In this document: positions 11,401-23,313 of the stretch, one piece after another | Layout: each line of letters starts with the position of its first letter | How positions within the stretch are numbered: the stretch's first letter is position 1 | From: Tribonema minus | Lineage: Eukaryota; Sar; Xanthophyceae; Tribonematales; Tribonemataceae | Assembly (NCBI GenBank): GCA_017506865.1 | Contig: JAFCMP010000041.1 | Location: forward strand, 248,001-312,000 | Length of the DNA: 64,000 bases | Direction of reading: 5' to 3' | Position numbers and translations under genes: made by a program | Notes under the pieces: generated by a model | Database searches by the model: none | Told to the model about the DNA's origin: nothing | What the model saw: the letters and a program-made list of their open reading frames with translations, nothing else

Positions 11401-12723
11401 GGCACTGGAAGTCGCGCGGCTGAACACCACAAAAGAACAGAGAAGAATAATGAGCGAAAAAGTGACAGACACTGACAGACACTACAGTAGTATGATCATG
11501 CCCGGGGAACCTCACTTGAAATGTGCCTGTTGCAGGCAAAGCAATGTAATCACAGAGGTTGCAGAGTGTGCAAGTGCTGAGCCTTTGTGAAGCATCATGC
11601 GCAAATCAATGATTTCACGCAGTGACAATCACCTTCATGCAAGTCGTCTTCAGCGGATAGTCTGAGGGTGCACTTGCGGATACCCAAATCAACAAGCTGA
11701 GTGCTCATGGTGGAGTGTTTGCTCATACGCACATCCGCACGGGACATTTGCGCTGCCATTCAACGCCAACACTAAATTGACGCCCCCCCGCACCCAGTCC
11801 CCGCCGTGTGCCGTAAGCATGTACACACGATGCGCATCCCAAAGGTGTCACTGCACAACAACGAATCCGATTGCACACACCTGTATGGACTGATGTATCT
11901 GCAAGAAGTTGTCGCTGCCGTCCAGCGCCGACAGCAGGTCCATGCCCCCCAGCTTCCAGTCGCCGCCGCGCGTCACAAAGATCGTGTCCGCGCACACGTT
12001 GTTGTGGCTCTGCTTGCACGACTCGTGCAGGAACTTGAGCGCTGCGCACATGCAGTGCATGCCCCACGCAATCTGGTCATCCTTCTTCCCGGCCTCAATA
12101 CGCGTGGCCAGCCAGTCGCCCAGCGGCACCACCTCCTCCGTGGCCATCACCACATCCGTGTCCAGTTCGGCGCCGTCGAGACAGGCTAGTATGTATGGGT
12201 GCCTCAGGCTGCGCAGCTTCTGGAAGCCGCGCTGTCCCGCCTCTACTGCAAGTGGCGACGTGCCTTTTTTTGCGAGACGGAATATGGAGACTGTTTCGCC
12301 GTTCGCCTGGAAAGGAGGGGGAGGGGACGCATGAGAGGGTACACCAAGCAGCAGCGTATGCACTCTGGTATGACAGATGCAATGCAAGTCATCCGCTGTC
12401 ATACATGGGACATTCAGCGAAAGTGTGAGAGCTCAAAGTCCACCCGGCCATGGCCAGATTGCGACAGCTACGATAAGTGGCCTTAGTGGCTGGCCACCTG
12501 TATCGATTTTTAGGATGCTGCAAGTGAAATGCATTGAAGTGCATTGTGATTGCCACAAGAACAGGTCTAACCCATGAATGCTGCCCAGCGATACCCATCA
12601 TGCCCGGCTCACCCTTTTGACGCCTTTGTGCATTTTCCAATGTCCCTGCGAGCTTCGCGAGTAGGACATGATCTCCTCGCCCACATCAAAGGGAAGTCCG
12701 CCGCCCCCCGCTGTATTGCCCAT
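8498..12723 (-). CDS. SCYL1: SCYL1-like N-terminal pseudokinase with HEAT repeats
   Basis: SCYL1/Scy1 proteins are pseudokinase scaffolds acting in Golgi and COPI traffic or tRNA export. The model is exons 12613-12723, 11881-12306, 11315-11419, 9830-10798 and 8498-9424, all phase 0, about 845 residues. It starts MGNTAGGGGLPFDVGEE, typical of the family. The kinase fold is recognisable (HPYILACLDGAE, DIWSLGRVLQ), but the HRD aspartate is missing (SHNNVCADTIFV) and the DFG is replaced by GGMD, so catalysis is unlikely. The 9830-10798 exon encodes HEAT-type helices (LRELTLKSMVVFTDKL, IRTNTIIFLGKIAGKL). The C-terminus is low complexity and ends DGWDDF, as in many SCYL1 proteins. A short exon between 10798 and 11315 may be missing from the model. 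Confidence 0.85.
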
Positions 12724-12981
12724 GGTTCCTGAGGCAGGCTCCTCCTTACGCTTACACTGACTTAGTCTGAAGCAGTGCTTCCGGCCTGGCGCGCTCGCCG
12801 CTTTGCACTGCTGGCGTTTACGCGCTCTTACTGCAGATAGCGGCAGCGAACATGAAACTTTGCAAGGGGTCGCGCGCACTGAACCTGCAACAAGAGCTCT
12901 CCTATGCTCCGAGTACCTCAATTCACACACTTCAAGTTTTCCCAACTGTTGAAGTGCTGGTCTCTGTACACACACAACAAC
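12724..12981. promoter_or_regulatory. Shared divergent promoter region, SCYL1-like / DEAD-box helicase
   Basis: The two start codons lie 258 bases apart on opposite strands, so both promoters must lie in or overlap this interval. I see no clear TATA box. Confidence 0.5.
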
Positions 12982-15900
12982 ATGAGGCAACTCTACGTGA
13001 GTGCGGCCGGTTTGGCCCTGATCATGGGCGGGGATGCATTCGTGACTCACAGCAACAACCGCCTCGGCGGCAAACTCAGCAGGAAGCGGCCACGCACCAC
13101 CAAGCCTTGCCACATGTCGGCAGCCGTGAGAGTTGCCATTATCGGAGACTGCGCCGAGGACGGCGTAGCGTCTGCAGTGGCAGCCAAGTATGGGGCTGAG
13201 GCATGCAATGTCGCCGCGGCTCTTCGCGAGAAGAAAGGCCGGAAGACTGACAAAGTCAAGGCGACTGTGGCCAGACATCTTGCGGACGCTGCGAGTGGGG
13301 GTTGGGTGCTTGTTGGATTTCCGAACAGCGTGCCGGAAGCGGAGCTCTTTGCCAGCTCTGGAGACAACTTCACCAAGCTGGTTGTCCTCAGGACCGGCGA
13401 AGGGCAGGCAGCTGCTACAGGCGAGATGGCCTCGCTGATCAGCCGGTTCGAGGGGCAGGTGGTGGAGGTGAATGGCGGGTCAGCAGAGGCCGTGCTGGCT
13501 GCGATTGGTGGCGCTAGTAATGCGGCAAACAGTGATGCTGTGGTCGCAAGTCAGCCAATGGCGCCAGCAGCGCCTGTTGAGCTAGAGACAAACAGTCCCG
13601 AGGCCGTCACCGCAGCAGCAGTAGACGCAGCACCAGCCGCGTCGAAAACACGAAAGCCTCATGCTGAAAAAGCAGAGCCAGTAGCATCAGCAAAAACAGC
13701 AACCAGGAAACGTAACGCAGAAACGGCAGCAGCGACGGCAGCAGAACCTCTAGAACAAGTCATGCTAGATGCTGCAGCTGCGTTACCACAACCACCTAGC
13801 GATGCTGAGGAGGGTGATGCTGCACCATCACCACAGCTCAGCGCAATAGAAGCCAGCATGGAATCGATAGCAGCTTTGAACACCCCCGCAGCTCCCAGCA
13901 TTCCATGGTATGCAGCAGTCGCCAAACCCACCAAGAAGGTCAAGAAATCCGCACTGGCTGCTGCCGCTGCTGCCGCCACAGCCGCATCAGACTCGGCAGC
14001 GTCGAAAATAGTGCAGCAGCTGGCATCTACAAGCACAGGGAAGAAGCTTAATGGTGACCTAGGGACCGATGCTGATGCAAGCGTTGCCTTTGGGGAGCTG
14101 GAGCTGCGTGGAGCGATGGCAGAGTGCCTAGTCAAGGCAGGCATCAGCACGCCATCGCCCATACAGGCAGCGTCAATGAGCAGAATCGCAACAGGTGAGG
14201 GAGTTGAGTGCGTCATGTCAATCAGTGATCTATGACGCACGAATGATTCATAGAAATGCTGTGCATACATAGGTAGATCGTGATGGTAAATACACTCTGT
14301 CACAGGAAGCGGCGAGGCATTCCCGCTCCAAGCGATGCTGCGCAAAATGGTCGCTGTACCCGCCAGGGGCTCAGCATCATGATTCACTGTCAAAGCCATC
14401 ATCCAGTGCGCTCTGCCTGACCACTGTGCACCTTCCGAACGTAACCACAGGCGAGAGCGTCATGCTGCACGCGGAGACCGGCAGCGGCAAGACGCTGGCG
14501 TTTCTGCTGCCGCTGATGCAGCGCATCGCCGCCACTGGCGCGAACAAGCCGCTGCAGGTGATGGTGGTGGTGCCGACGCGGGAGCTGGCGGTGCAGATAG
14601 CGCGCGAGGCGGTGCTGCTGGGGGGGGGTGCCACAAAGGGGGTCGATCTCTTTCTTGACCAACAGGTGATGTTGACAGCGCGGAATTGTGTGTATGAATC
14701 ATGATGTCAGTGCATGTATGGTGGCAAGCACACGCCAGCAGTAGCAGGCGCAGTTGGCAGCACGTAATTTTGCTCAGGACCTGTGACGTCAATGCATTTT
14801 TGATGTCAAGTAACAACCAGCAGTAGCAGGTACAGAGGGTTCTGTACACAGCGTACGAGGCGGTGCTGGGGGGAAGGGCGAATGTTTGGTCTCACCAGAA
14901 GGATACAATATTGGTGTAGTTTTATTAACACGTCTTTTATGTTGCTATGTGCATTGACTGTATATGACATTACAGGAATCATGCAGTACAGTCATGTACT
15001 TCAAAGTACAATACATACTGGGAAGTGGCAACAGGCAATGTTAGGTAGCACCAGGGAGCGCAATAAATAGTAAGGTGCACAATGTCTTGTAGCACTAGTG
15101 AAAGCTGGCAATGATTGCCGCAGATCTGACCAACTTTGATTCATCAGTTGCAATGTGCAAGTGAAGGGCCATCTGCTCTTGCTGTGCTTGCATGCAGTCT
15201 GGCGCAATGCTCCCTGACATCAGGGGCACCATTCTGGTCACCAAGGACCATATTGTGTGCCTGTATACCATGCACCAAATGCAATGCTTTGCCCAGTGCG
15301 TCCCTCAATTCCAGCCCATTGTGTTCTATGCTTCTTGGTAATACACAGGCTGGTGTGACTCTGGCGGACGTCAAGGCACCAATTGTGGTGGGCACTGCCA
15401 AAGTGCTAGCACAGGCCGTCAAGAAGACCAGGCCAAGTGAGAGGGTGGAGCTGCTGGCAAACCTGAGCGCTGTGGTGTGTGATGAGGTGGACAGGCTCGT
15501 GGACACGCTCAGCAAATATGCGACAAAACGCGAGGTGAGGAAACTTGTGTGTGCTGCCAGAAACATGCATTGCACGAAGCTGTCAAACTCTTGAGGAACC
15601 GCAACGCTGGGCTGACATTGTTGGTCGTTGCATTGTGTCCATTCTCAAGCCTTTGATGTTCATGGAAAAGGGGCTTGATTCAAGGGGGAAGTGACGCCAT
15701 GCGCACTGCTCATAAGCTCATCAACGCTGTCCTTATTAAGACCCTTGACAATGCCGCAGAGCTTCAATTTGGCACATGGATCTTTATGTATCCAGCATCA
15801 GCTATAGGATTCTTGTGCTGTCCCACGCGGTCGCAGCAGATGGTTGTGTTCACATAAGTTTGTGTTCTTGTCCAAGACTCACATTTGTGGATGACATTGG

Positions 15901-17616
15901 CGAAGGTAGGTAAAAAGGTCAGAGTCAGCTTGCTGTTCTCTGAGTAGTACACTTGAAGTAGTGCGATTGAAGTAACATAACAACTCAAAAGCTTGTGCTG
16001 ACGGTGTTGCTTGACAGGTGGGGACAGCGCCTTTATACTCACAAATGACCAAGTACTCGAACCTTGCAACATCCATGTGTGCAACATCCATATGTGGCGG
16101 TGGTGGCCGTGCCATTCACCAAGCCAGTGCTGTGATGCGGCCCTGAGCTGATTTTTGTCAGTCATTCAGTCTACGTATACACTTGCGGCTAACCATCCCT
16201 TGTCACCTAGAGCTCAACGATCTTTTTGATTCGTTTTTCATACATACATGACTGACAAATACAAGCAATCAACAATCAGAGCAAATGTTACAATCTTTGT
16301 CCAGTTGCTTGCTTTTGTTCAGTAACGCCAGCCTTTATGTTACAATCTTTGTCCAGTTGCTTGCTTTTGTTCAGTAACGCCAGCCTTTATGTCTGCCAGC
16401 AATGATGCAGTATGTATGGTATGCACATTGTCCAGAGTGCTGCATGATGGTTTTCAGGTGCGCTAGAAGTCATGCTTAAGCTTGACGTCCATTGTCTGCT
16501 TGCAGGTGCACGTAAACACTACAACCACCTCGTTCTCACGCCAGCTCAGTGTGTTCTGCTGCGGTATTGAGTTTCAAGTAGAACAGAGCCACACTTTCAG
16601 AGGTCTGCCCCTTAACCAGAATTCCATAGCACGCCCAGTTTTCCAACCATTACGTCACGTCACTCCCCCGCTGCCAACTTCAACAGGCCGACCAGCGCAA
16701 GCGCCACCCGCGGCCCATCATGCCGCTGCTCACGGCCCTCAAGACGCGCCATCCGGAGCTACAGGTCATCGCCAGCTCCGCAACTGTGGGGCGTCCACTG
16801 CGGCGTGAACTCGCTCAGGCACTCGGCTTGGAGGACTTCAAGGATGGTCCAGCGGTGGTGCGCGCCAATGCCATCGCGCCGCCGCGGTCCAAAACTTCAA
16901 CTGTAACTGTTGAAGAAGACGACGCGGACGGCGACGTTCCCGCAGACCTCGCGCACAGCCGCGCCGTCATGATCCCGGCGACTATCGCGCACCGCTACAT
17001 CGCGCTCTACCGCGAGGACTTTGAGGAGAAGATCGCGGCGGCGGTGACGGCGGTGCGCGCGCTGCGGCCGCCGCCGCGCCGCCCGCTCATCTTCATCCCC
17101 GCCAGCGAGAGCGTGAACCGCGTCGCCCTGCGGCTGCGCAGCAGCGGCCTGGTCAACGCGCGCCCGCTGCACGAGGCCATGGGCTTCGCGTCAGCGGTAG
17201 ACACGGACGCCGCTGCTGCTGCAGCGGGAGGCGCAGAGGCGGCAGCAGCGACGGAGGATGACGCTCCCAGCGGCTTTGCGCACGCCACGCAGGCGCTCGC
17301 AGCGCACGACGCGCTCGCGGCGTTGTACGCGGAGACTGAGGGGGCAGGGGAGGGGGAAGGGGGTGTGGAGCATGCGCAGGTGCTGGTAGCGAGCGCCGAC
17401 AGCGCGCGCGGTCTGCACTTTGAGGGGGTGGATCTGGTGGTGATTTTGGGGCGCGCACGGGGGCCTGACGAGTACGTGCACCTGTCGGGCAGGACGGGGC
17501 GCCAGGGGCGCAGGGGGACTGTGGTGAGCGTTGTCACGTACAAGGAGGCCAAGGCCATGAAGGGCTGGGAGGCGCAGCTCAAGTTCAGGCTCGAGCAGTG
17601 GCAGGTGTCGCTGTGA
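12982..17616 (+). CDS. DEAD-box RNA helicase with N-terminal degenerate adenylate-kinase-like domain, probably plastid
   Basis: The model is exons 12982-14194, 14451-14665, 14830-14883, 15349-15534 and 16687-17616, 865 residues, all in phase. Helicase motifs appear in order: Q motif (STPSPIQ), I (AETGSGKT), Ia (PTRELAVQ), VGTAK, II (DEVD in place of DEAD), III (SAT), V (SARGLHFEGVDLVV) and VI (HLSGRTGRQGR). The N-terminus MRQLYVSAAGLALIMGGDAF looks like a signal peptide followed by Phe, as in heterokont plastid proteins, but a strong GTGAG donor overlaps it at codon 6. Residues 49-180 resemble an adenylate kinase without its P-loop: VAIIGDCAEDGV, GWVLVGFPNSVPEAE and VVEVNGGSAEAVLAAI match family landmarks. 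An Ala-rich linker follows. Confidence 0.85.
16180..16243 (+). repeat. Dispersed ~62-bp repeat, copy B
   Basis: This matches 4759-4820 with a few substitutions and two extra T residues. It lies in the last helicase intron, in the sense direction of the gene. Confidence 0.75.
16286..16389 (+). repeat. 52-bp perfect tandem duplication
   Basis: The unit starting ATGTTACAATCTTTGTCCAG occurs at 16286-16337 and again at 16338-16389, within the last intron of the helicase gene. Confidence 0.9.
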
Positions 17617-18530
17617 GGGAGCAGCGACATCCGGGGTCATTGACAGATTGTTTGTTGCGCTGCAGCCGGCGCCGACGATCGTGATTCATCCACTGGGTTG
17701 TGAGGCTGCGTCGTGGACATTACAGCAATGACATGAGGTGCCAGTTGCGGCCGGCATCACAGATGTTGTGCCGCAGCTATTTTTAAATGACATCACACAC
17801 GCTTGTGTGTGTACTTGTTGCGATGTGTGTGGGTATTTGTGGTTCAGCATGCCATTGGGTGCGGCTTGCAGTGTGTGTCGACGCACGGCCATGTATCCCC
17901 GTTTTGCGTTGTGCAGAGTGGACTTGCAGAATGCAAGATCTGGTCACTTGGCACCGACAATTGAAGGCAGGGTTGATGAGTACAGTATACTGGACTCGCG
18001 CGATCCCATTGAGTGCAACACAACCCGTGCAAATAGCAGTGCAAAATAAGGATACACAAGAAAGCAAACTGCCATGCAATGAATGACTCGTGGTATGGGA
18101 CTCGCCAACTCATGTATTTGCACAAGCACTGCATCTTTTTAAAAAAATACATTAAATGTGAAGTAATGTAGAATCTAACATATCACCAGTGAGTTACCGC
18201 TGTTCTACTCGTGTGCCTACATCGATGATTGATGACATCGTGTGGTGGTCTTTGAGATAACATACATTGGCCACCAGCAGCGTCAAGATGCAGTACAAAT
18301 GCGCTCATGCATTCTGCCACGTAGGCTCATGCACAATATGCTAGCACAACGTCAGTGCGTCGGCCAGTGTGCCGTGGATTGCGGCAGCACATCGGCGCTC
18401 AGGATTGTTCAGTCGATGCCGTGCAGCGCCCCGTTGTACAACCACGCCCTCTGGGACAGGGGCTTGGTCAACCCCCATGCTGCACTGATCACCATCGAGA
18501 GAACCTCAGCAAGCGATCAGGGGCAGGCAG
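17617..18530. other. Intergenic, no gene recognised
   Basis: This is the region between the helicase stop and the retrotransposon insertion. Short frames on both strands show no domain or splice structure. Confidence 0.4.
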
Positions 18531-18540
18531 GGCTGGGTAC
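18531..18540. repeat. Target-site duplication, 3' side of retrotransposon copy 1
   Basis: GGCTGGGTAC here is repeated exactly at 22470-22479 and flanks the insertion. The last four bases (GTAC) could also belong to the element's 3' end, so the duplication is 6 to 10 bases. Confidence 0.8.
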
Positions 18541-18648
18541 TTTTTATTAATTCTCGCTCAGGGCGCGAAAAAGCCCAGATGATTGGCATCTAGCTGTAAG
18601 GAATCTACATGTCGTATGACAGTCTGAAAGTGTCGCAACGACAACCAC

Positions 18649-21600
18649 TCAAACGCCGCCGCCGCCAAATGGCATCTCAGGGTCCTCCCCTACGTCCTCC
18701 TCCATGTGCCCCCCCCCCCTGGATTCTGCCATGTGTGTCATGACACGGCCAGAGTACGCCATGTGGAGCGCTGCCGACAGTGCCGAGCGTAAGCGCGCCA
18801 GGGCGATGCCCTTGAGAGCTTTAGGGCGCGCTCCTCCGGGCACTGACATCCTGCTGGCATACTCCGTCGCCACAGCCTCCAGCAGCTTCCGCCCCTGCTC
18901 CCCGATGCTGCCAAATGACCCTATTGCCAAAGTGGCAAGTTTGTAGCAATTCTGATCATAATGACCAGAATAGTGGGTAGTCTTGGCGGCCTCTTGGTCG
19001 CGGCAGCATCGCTCGGGGTCTGCTGCAGTCTTCGCCGCCCGCGACGTCACCTGTGCCTCGAAGCAGGTAATGTCCACCATGAGCGGTAGGTGGCGTGTCG
19101 GGTCGTCGTAGCCGGTTTCCGGAAAGGCGTCGGCAGGCAGCACGATGTCCATCCTGCGACTCCCCGGCGGCCCGGCGGACCCCAGAAACGGCGTGTAGTC
19201 CTCGTCCACCAGTCCCGTTTTGAGGTATTGCCGCAGGATGCGCTGCGTGGCCCTCTTGACGCTATTGTGGACGATGGTGTCGTGCGCCTTGACGCATGGC
19301 GCTTGACACAGCCGTGCATGCAGGGTGCCGCGCGGCGACTTCCCGCACAGCTTGCAGCCTGCCGTCTGCTCCTCTACTCCGATGGCGCGTTTCACGGCCA
19401 GCTGCCAGGATAGGCCATCGAACGAAGCCGTTGTGGAGTACATGGGCTCGTTGAGGAATGCCATGCCAATCGAGTGCATGTGGCGCTGCGACCGGAATCG
19501 AGCAAGTGCTTGCGTGCGTTGCGTGCCCTGCGGCAGCTGTTGCAGGTCCGCCTCCACCTTATCTGCAAGCTCGGTAGCGACGGCATCTGCAAGCGCACTC
19601 TGAATTGGGGCGCTTCAGGCTACACTGCAACTGCAGAGCACTGGCGTCAAGTACGCAAGCAGCATCCGCACCAGTGCCACCACCTGCTGTCGGCCGCAGC
19701 GGCGGCTGCTGCGTAGGTGGTTGCTGCTGCAGTGGCGTTAGCGCTGGTGGCAGTATATGTTCCAGCTTGTCACCTGTTGCTGCACGTAGAGATGTGGCAG
19801 CTGTGGCGATCGTCCGCATGAGGGGCAGGCGCGCCACCTCTGCTGCTGCTGCGCCTTGTAGCATTGCTGGTGTGGAACGCGCAGCGCCTGCATTGACGGC
19901 TGCCGCTGCTGCGTGCGCTGGTGCTGCAGCTGCGCCGCCTGCCGTTGCTGCTGCTGCCAGTGGTGTTGCTGCTGCCGCAGGTGTTGGTGCAGCACCTGCC
20001 GCATTGGCCGCTGCCACCGCCATTGCCGCTGTCGCAGCCGGCACGGTTGCGGCGCCGCCTGCCGACGCTGCTCCTGTTGCAAGTACTGCAGCAGCCCTTA
20101 GGCTAGTAGGGCCTGTAGCAGCTGTGGTGCCTATGCCCGCAGCCGCTGCTGTTGATGCTGCAGTCAGTGATGCCGCCGAGGCCACTTGAGGTGCAACATG
20201 TGCTGCCGCTGCTGCAGCAGCCTCTGATGCTGGAGCAGCTGCTGCTGCCGCCGCTGCTGCTGCCGCCAGAGTAGTTGCGCCGTGCGCCGCCGCTGCTGCT
20301 GCTGCCGCTGGTGCCGCCTGTGCTGCCGCCGCGGCCCCTGATCCAGCGGCAGCTGCGTCGTGTGTTGCCGGAATGGCTGCGCCATAAGCGCGGCCAGCCG
20401 CTGATGCAGTTGCCGCTGCCGGAGCGGTCGCGCCTCCACTGGCAACCGCCGCTGCCGCTGTAACAGTTGCCGCTGCTGATGCTGCTGGTACTGGTGCTGC
20501 TGCCGCTGCTGCCGGTGCCGCTTGTGTTGCCGCATCCTCAGCAGCGTTGTCTGCAGCCGCTTGAGGAGCCGCCTGCTGCAGCACCCCCGCCCATCCAGAG
20601 AGTGCTGGTTGCAGCGCTTGCAACGTGCCCGCCACATACGCAGCATCAGCGATGTCGCAGGCGCTGGTAATGCCAAGGCCGCCATGCCGTGTTGGGAGTC
20701 GCGCTTGCTGTAAGGCTGGGCCGTGCGCTGCCAGATGGAAGTGGGCCCCACTTTGCTCAAACTGGCGCCAGGTCTGGCCTGGTGGCTGCAGGCCCATTGA
20801 GTGCTCAAGCACCCACTGCGTGACCCGATCCCACTCCTTGGCGGCTGGCGCTGTCTGCGTAGTGGGAATGTTGCGCAGGCAGTACGTCATGCGAGGCACC
20901 ACGCAGTAGCGCAGTAACCTGAACATGCCCCTCGGAGATGTCAGGCGCGCGCATCGCTCTGCAAATCGAGCCCCTGCCCCGCCTGCACCCGCTTCCCTGC
21001 GCAGCCATGCGTCCACAAAGCTGCTGTGGCCCACCGGCACCCCCAGCAACACAGCTCCACGGTTCTGATTTTCATCCGTATCCCCCACTAGCTGAACGCC
21101 CAGCTGCTGCAGCAGTTGTCGCTCGTGGTCTGTCACCACATGCCCCCTGCCAGGCAGCGCGCGTGACTTGGTGAGGTTTAGCTCCAGCCCCACCTCCGCA
21201 AAGTGTTGTTTGAGCTGCGCCACCGCCTGTATGTCATCCTGAGTCAGCGTGCAAGCGCCTGTTCGGACGTTGGCATCGTCCATGTAGGCGCCCATCCGCC
21301 TCCGCGCGCGCTGCGCGGCCGCCGCCTCATTGAACCGTTTCAAGCACTGAGCAATGGCGCCGCAGAAGAGCATCGATGCCGCGGGGTCCCCCTGCTTAAA
21401 CCCGCGCTGAGACATGATGATGCGCGTGGAGCCGTCAACGTGCTGGAACAGCAGGCGTGGCCGAGTGCGAACGTATGTGCCGATGAAGTAGTCGAGGAAG
21501 TCCGGCAGCTGTGCTGCTACCCATTCCGCTGCCGCCAGGACGAACACCATGTTGAAGGCATTCTTGAGGTCCAGCATGAACTGCCAGTGACCGAGCTCAT

Positions 21601-22447
21601 ACGCGAGTTTGCCGGCCATGGCCGCTTTCTCCGCTCCTGCTGAGACGGCTACCCCATACTGCCCGTCTGGCTCAAGGAGCTCCGCCAGGAAGTCTTTGCG
21701 GTCTGTCACGTACACCGAAGTGCATAGTCGCTGCAGCACCTCGCCGCAAACGATGGGCCGCTGCTTAGCTGTACCATCTTCCTGTTGTTCTGCAAGTGGC
21801 GTCAGGCGCCCCGCGCCATGCAACTGCCAGAAGGCATCCGGCAGCCGCGCAGCCTCCCGCATAACGGTCTGAAGCCACCGTGTGAGGACAGCAGCAAACT
21901 CATGCCGTCCCCAGCTTGTGCGTAGCGCATCCTGCAGGTGGCTGTAGCGCAGCCCCGATGGGCCTGCTCCACTGTAAGGGCTTGCTCGCTGGATGAGCTT
22001 GGCAACCGTCTCTGGCTCAATTCCCTCGCCCTGTAACAGGCTGAGTTCTGCTGGCATGTCGGCTGCTTTCGCCACAAGCTGATCAACCATGCCGGATAGC
22101 TCATGGAGTTGTTCCCCTGGCGCAGCGGGGGGGTGTTTGGACTGCATGGCGGCAAAGCAGTCATCATCAGGTATCGCCACCGTTTTGGGCTGAAGGAAAC
22201 GCGCTGCCTGCTGTAGCCCCCCCCGTGTACCCATGCACTGTAGGACGTAGGCGTTGATCGCTGCCTCCGTTTGCTGGCGCGCGCGCCAGCGCCGGTGCGC
22301 ACGCGCGTGTGCGAGGAGCGCTGGCACCAACCGGTCAAGCTCACCGCGTGCCAACATTCTGATTCTGTCGGAGCGAGTGATGCCAGGTGCGCCATCGGTG
22401 GAGGTGATGAGTGATGGCATGAGGTGGTGTAGAATCGTGGATCTTTG
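18649..22447 (-). pseudogene. Reverse transcriptase / endonuclease ORF of copy 1, truncated and frameshifted
   Basis: The frame runs from 22420 to about 19605, then a one-base insertion (CCAATTCAG against CCAATCAG in the other copy) shifts it. The remaining CCHC and endonuclease part continues in another frame to 18649. The RT core is intact (LDLKNAFN, QGDPAASM, YMDD), with Ser replacing the Pro of the other copy in the QGDPAAPM motif. N-terminal zinc modules and the RGG region are absent. It cannot make the complete protein. Confidence 0.9.
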
Positions 22448-22469
22448 CTAACCCTAACCCTAACCCTAA
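22448..22469 (-). repeat. Telomere-type (TTAGGG)n tract at retrotransposon junction
   Basis: On the plus strand this reads CTAACCCTAACCCTAACCCT plus AA. The G-rich strand is the sense strand of the element. Confidence 0.95.
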
Positions 22470-22479
22470 GGCTGGGTAC
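22470..22479. repeat. Target-site duplication, 5' side of retrotransposon copy 1
   Basis: GGCTGGGTAC, identical to 18531-18540. Confidence 0.8.
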
Positions 22480-22984
22480 ACATCAAGGTACCGATTGGTG
22501 ATGGGCGAGTCATCATCAAGATGTGCATTGTGCCGCTGGCCTTCGCGCTACTAGCACGCTGCAGGCACATGGTACACGACATAACATGCACACAGGAAGC
22601 AACACCCAAGACGTGCGGGTGTTCAGCTCACTTTGATAGATGACCTGCGAAGAAGTGGGCCGCAAGGTGCAACACTCCAACTTCAAGTGTCACTGTCAGT
22701 GGTGCCACAGACAAGTGAGCAATCACTTACGTCGGTCGACGGGGCTTGAAGCAGGTGTCCCCGCCCCACCAGAAAGGATGTCTGCGGCGCATGTTTGAGT
22801 CCGGTCACGCACTCTCGGTGGGTTTCGCCCACCAGTACCGTATTGGTTGTCTCGAGGGCAGATGAAAGTCTGAGAGTCGGAAGCTCCAGATTTGATCGGA
22901 TCCGCCCATCGGCAATGTGGGCTGCACGTACATGGGCCACTGTGTTAGATGATGAGCCTCCTGCACGTATGACATCTTTGTCTT
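22480..22984. other. Intergenic, no gene recognised
   Basis: I see no coding signal between the retrotransposon and the foldback element. Confidence 0.4.
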
Positions 22985-23313
22985 CTGCAGCGGAGTTACA
23001 GGCGGTGTGTGCAGAGGCATGTCGTGGTGAATTTGAGACGATGTAAGCTCGGCAGCCCGATGCACCCCTGCTGTACTTCGAAGTTGTCTATCAGCGCAGT
23101 GCCGCAATTTCGTAGGCGCAGGCAATGGAGCAGATGTGCTCCACTGCCTGCGGCTATAACAGCTGCAGCACTCCCTGCGGCTGCGCCATTGCGGCCGCCA
23201 GCACTGCGCTGATAGACAACTTCAAAGTAAACGAGGGGTGCATCGTACTGGCGAGCTTGCATCGTTAACCCACCACGGCATGCCTCCGCACACACCGCCT
23301 GTGACTTTGCTGC
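22985..23313. repeat. Foldback (long inverted repeat) element, MITE-like
   Basis: The left arm (about 22985-23102) and right arm (about 23200-23313) are imperfect reverse complements: both contain ACAGGCGGTGTGTGC, then GAGGCATG, GATGCACCCC and GTTGTCTATCAGCGCAGTGC when read inward. The centre holds a second hairpin, GCAGGCAATGGAGCA / TGCTCCACTGCCTGC. No coding frame is present. It lies about 500 bases upstream of the FYVE/SNARE gene start. Confidence 0.85.

Larger units (their letters stand above)
18541..22469 (-). mobile_element. Non-LTR retrotransposon copy 1 (RLE type), 5'-truncated
   Basis: This copy is nearly identical to the full-length copy at 50.6-56.2 kb but inverted. It keeps the shared 3' tail ending in AATTAATAAAAA and the coding region from codon ~515 of the full ORF onward. 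At the 5' end the homology stops at 22447 and is replaced by 22 bases of telomeric repeat (22448-22469), after which the 10-bp target-site duplication follows. The telomeric tract therefore lies inside the duplication, as part of the inserted DNA. Confidence 0.92.

Noticed and set aside
16286-16389. CRISPR-like direct repeats
   Set aside because: Only two adjacent copies without spacers, inside an intron of a eukaryotic gene.
22448-22469. True chromosome end
   Set aside because: Only 22 bases, flanked on both sides by unique sequence and a target-site duplication.
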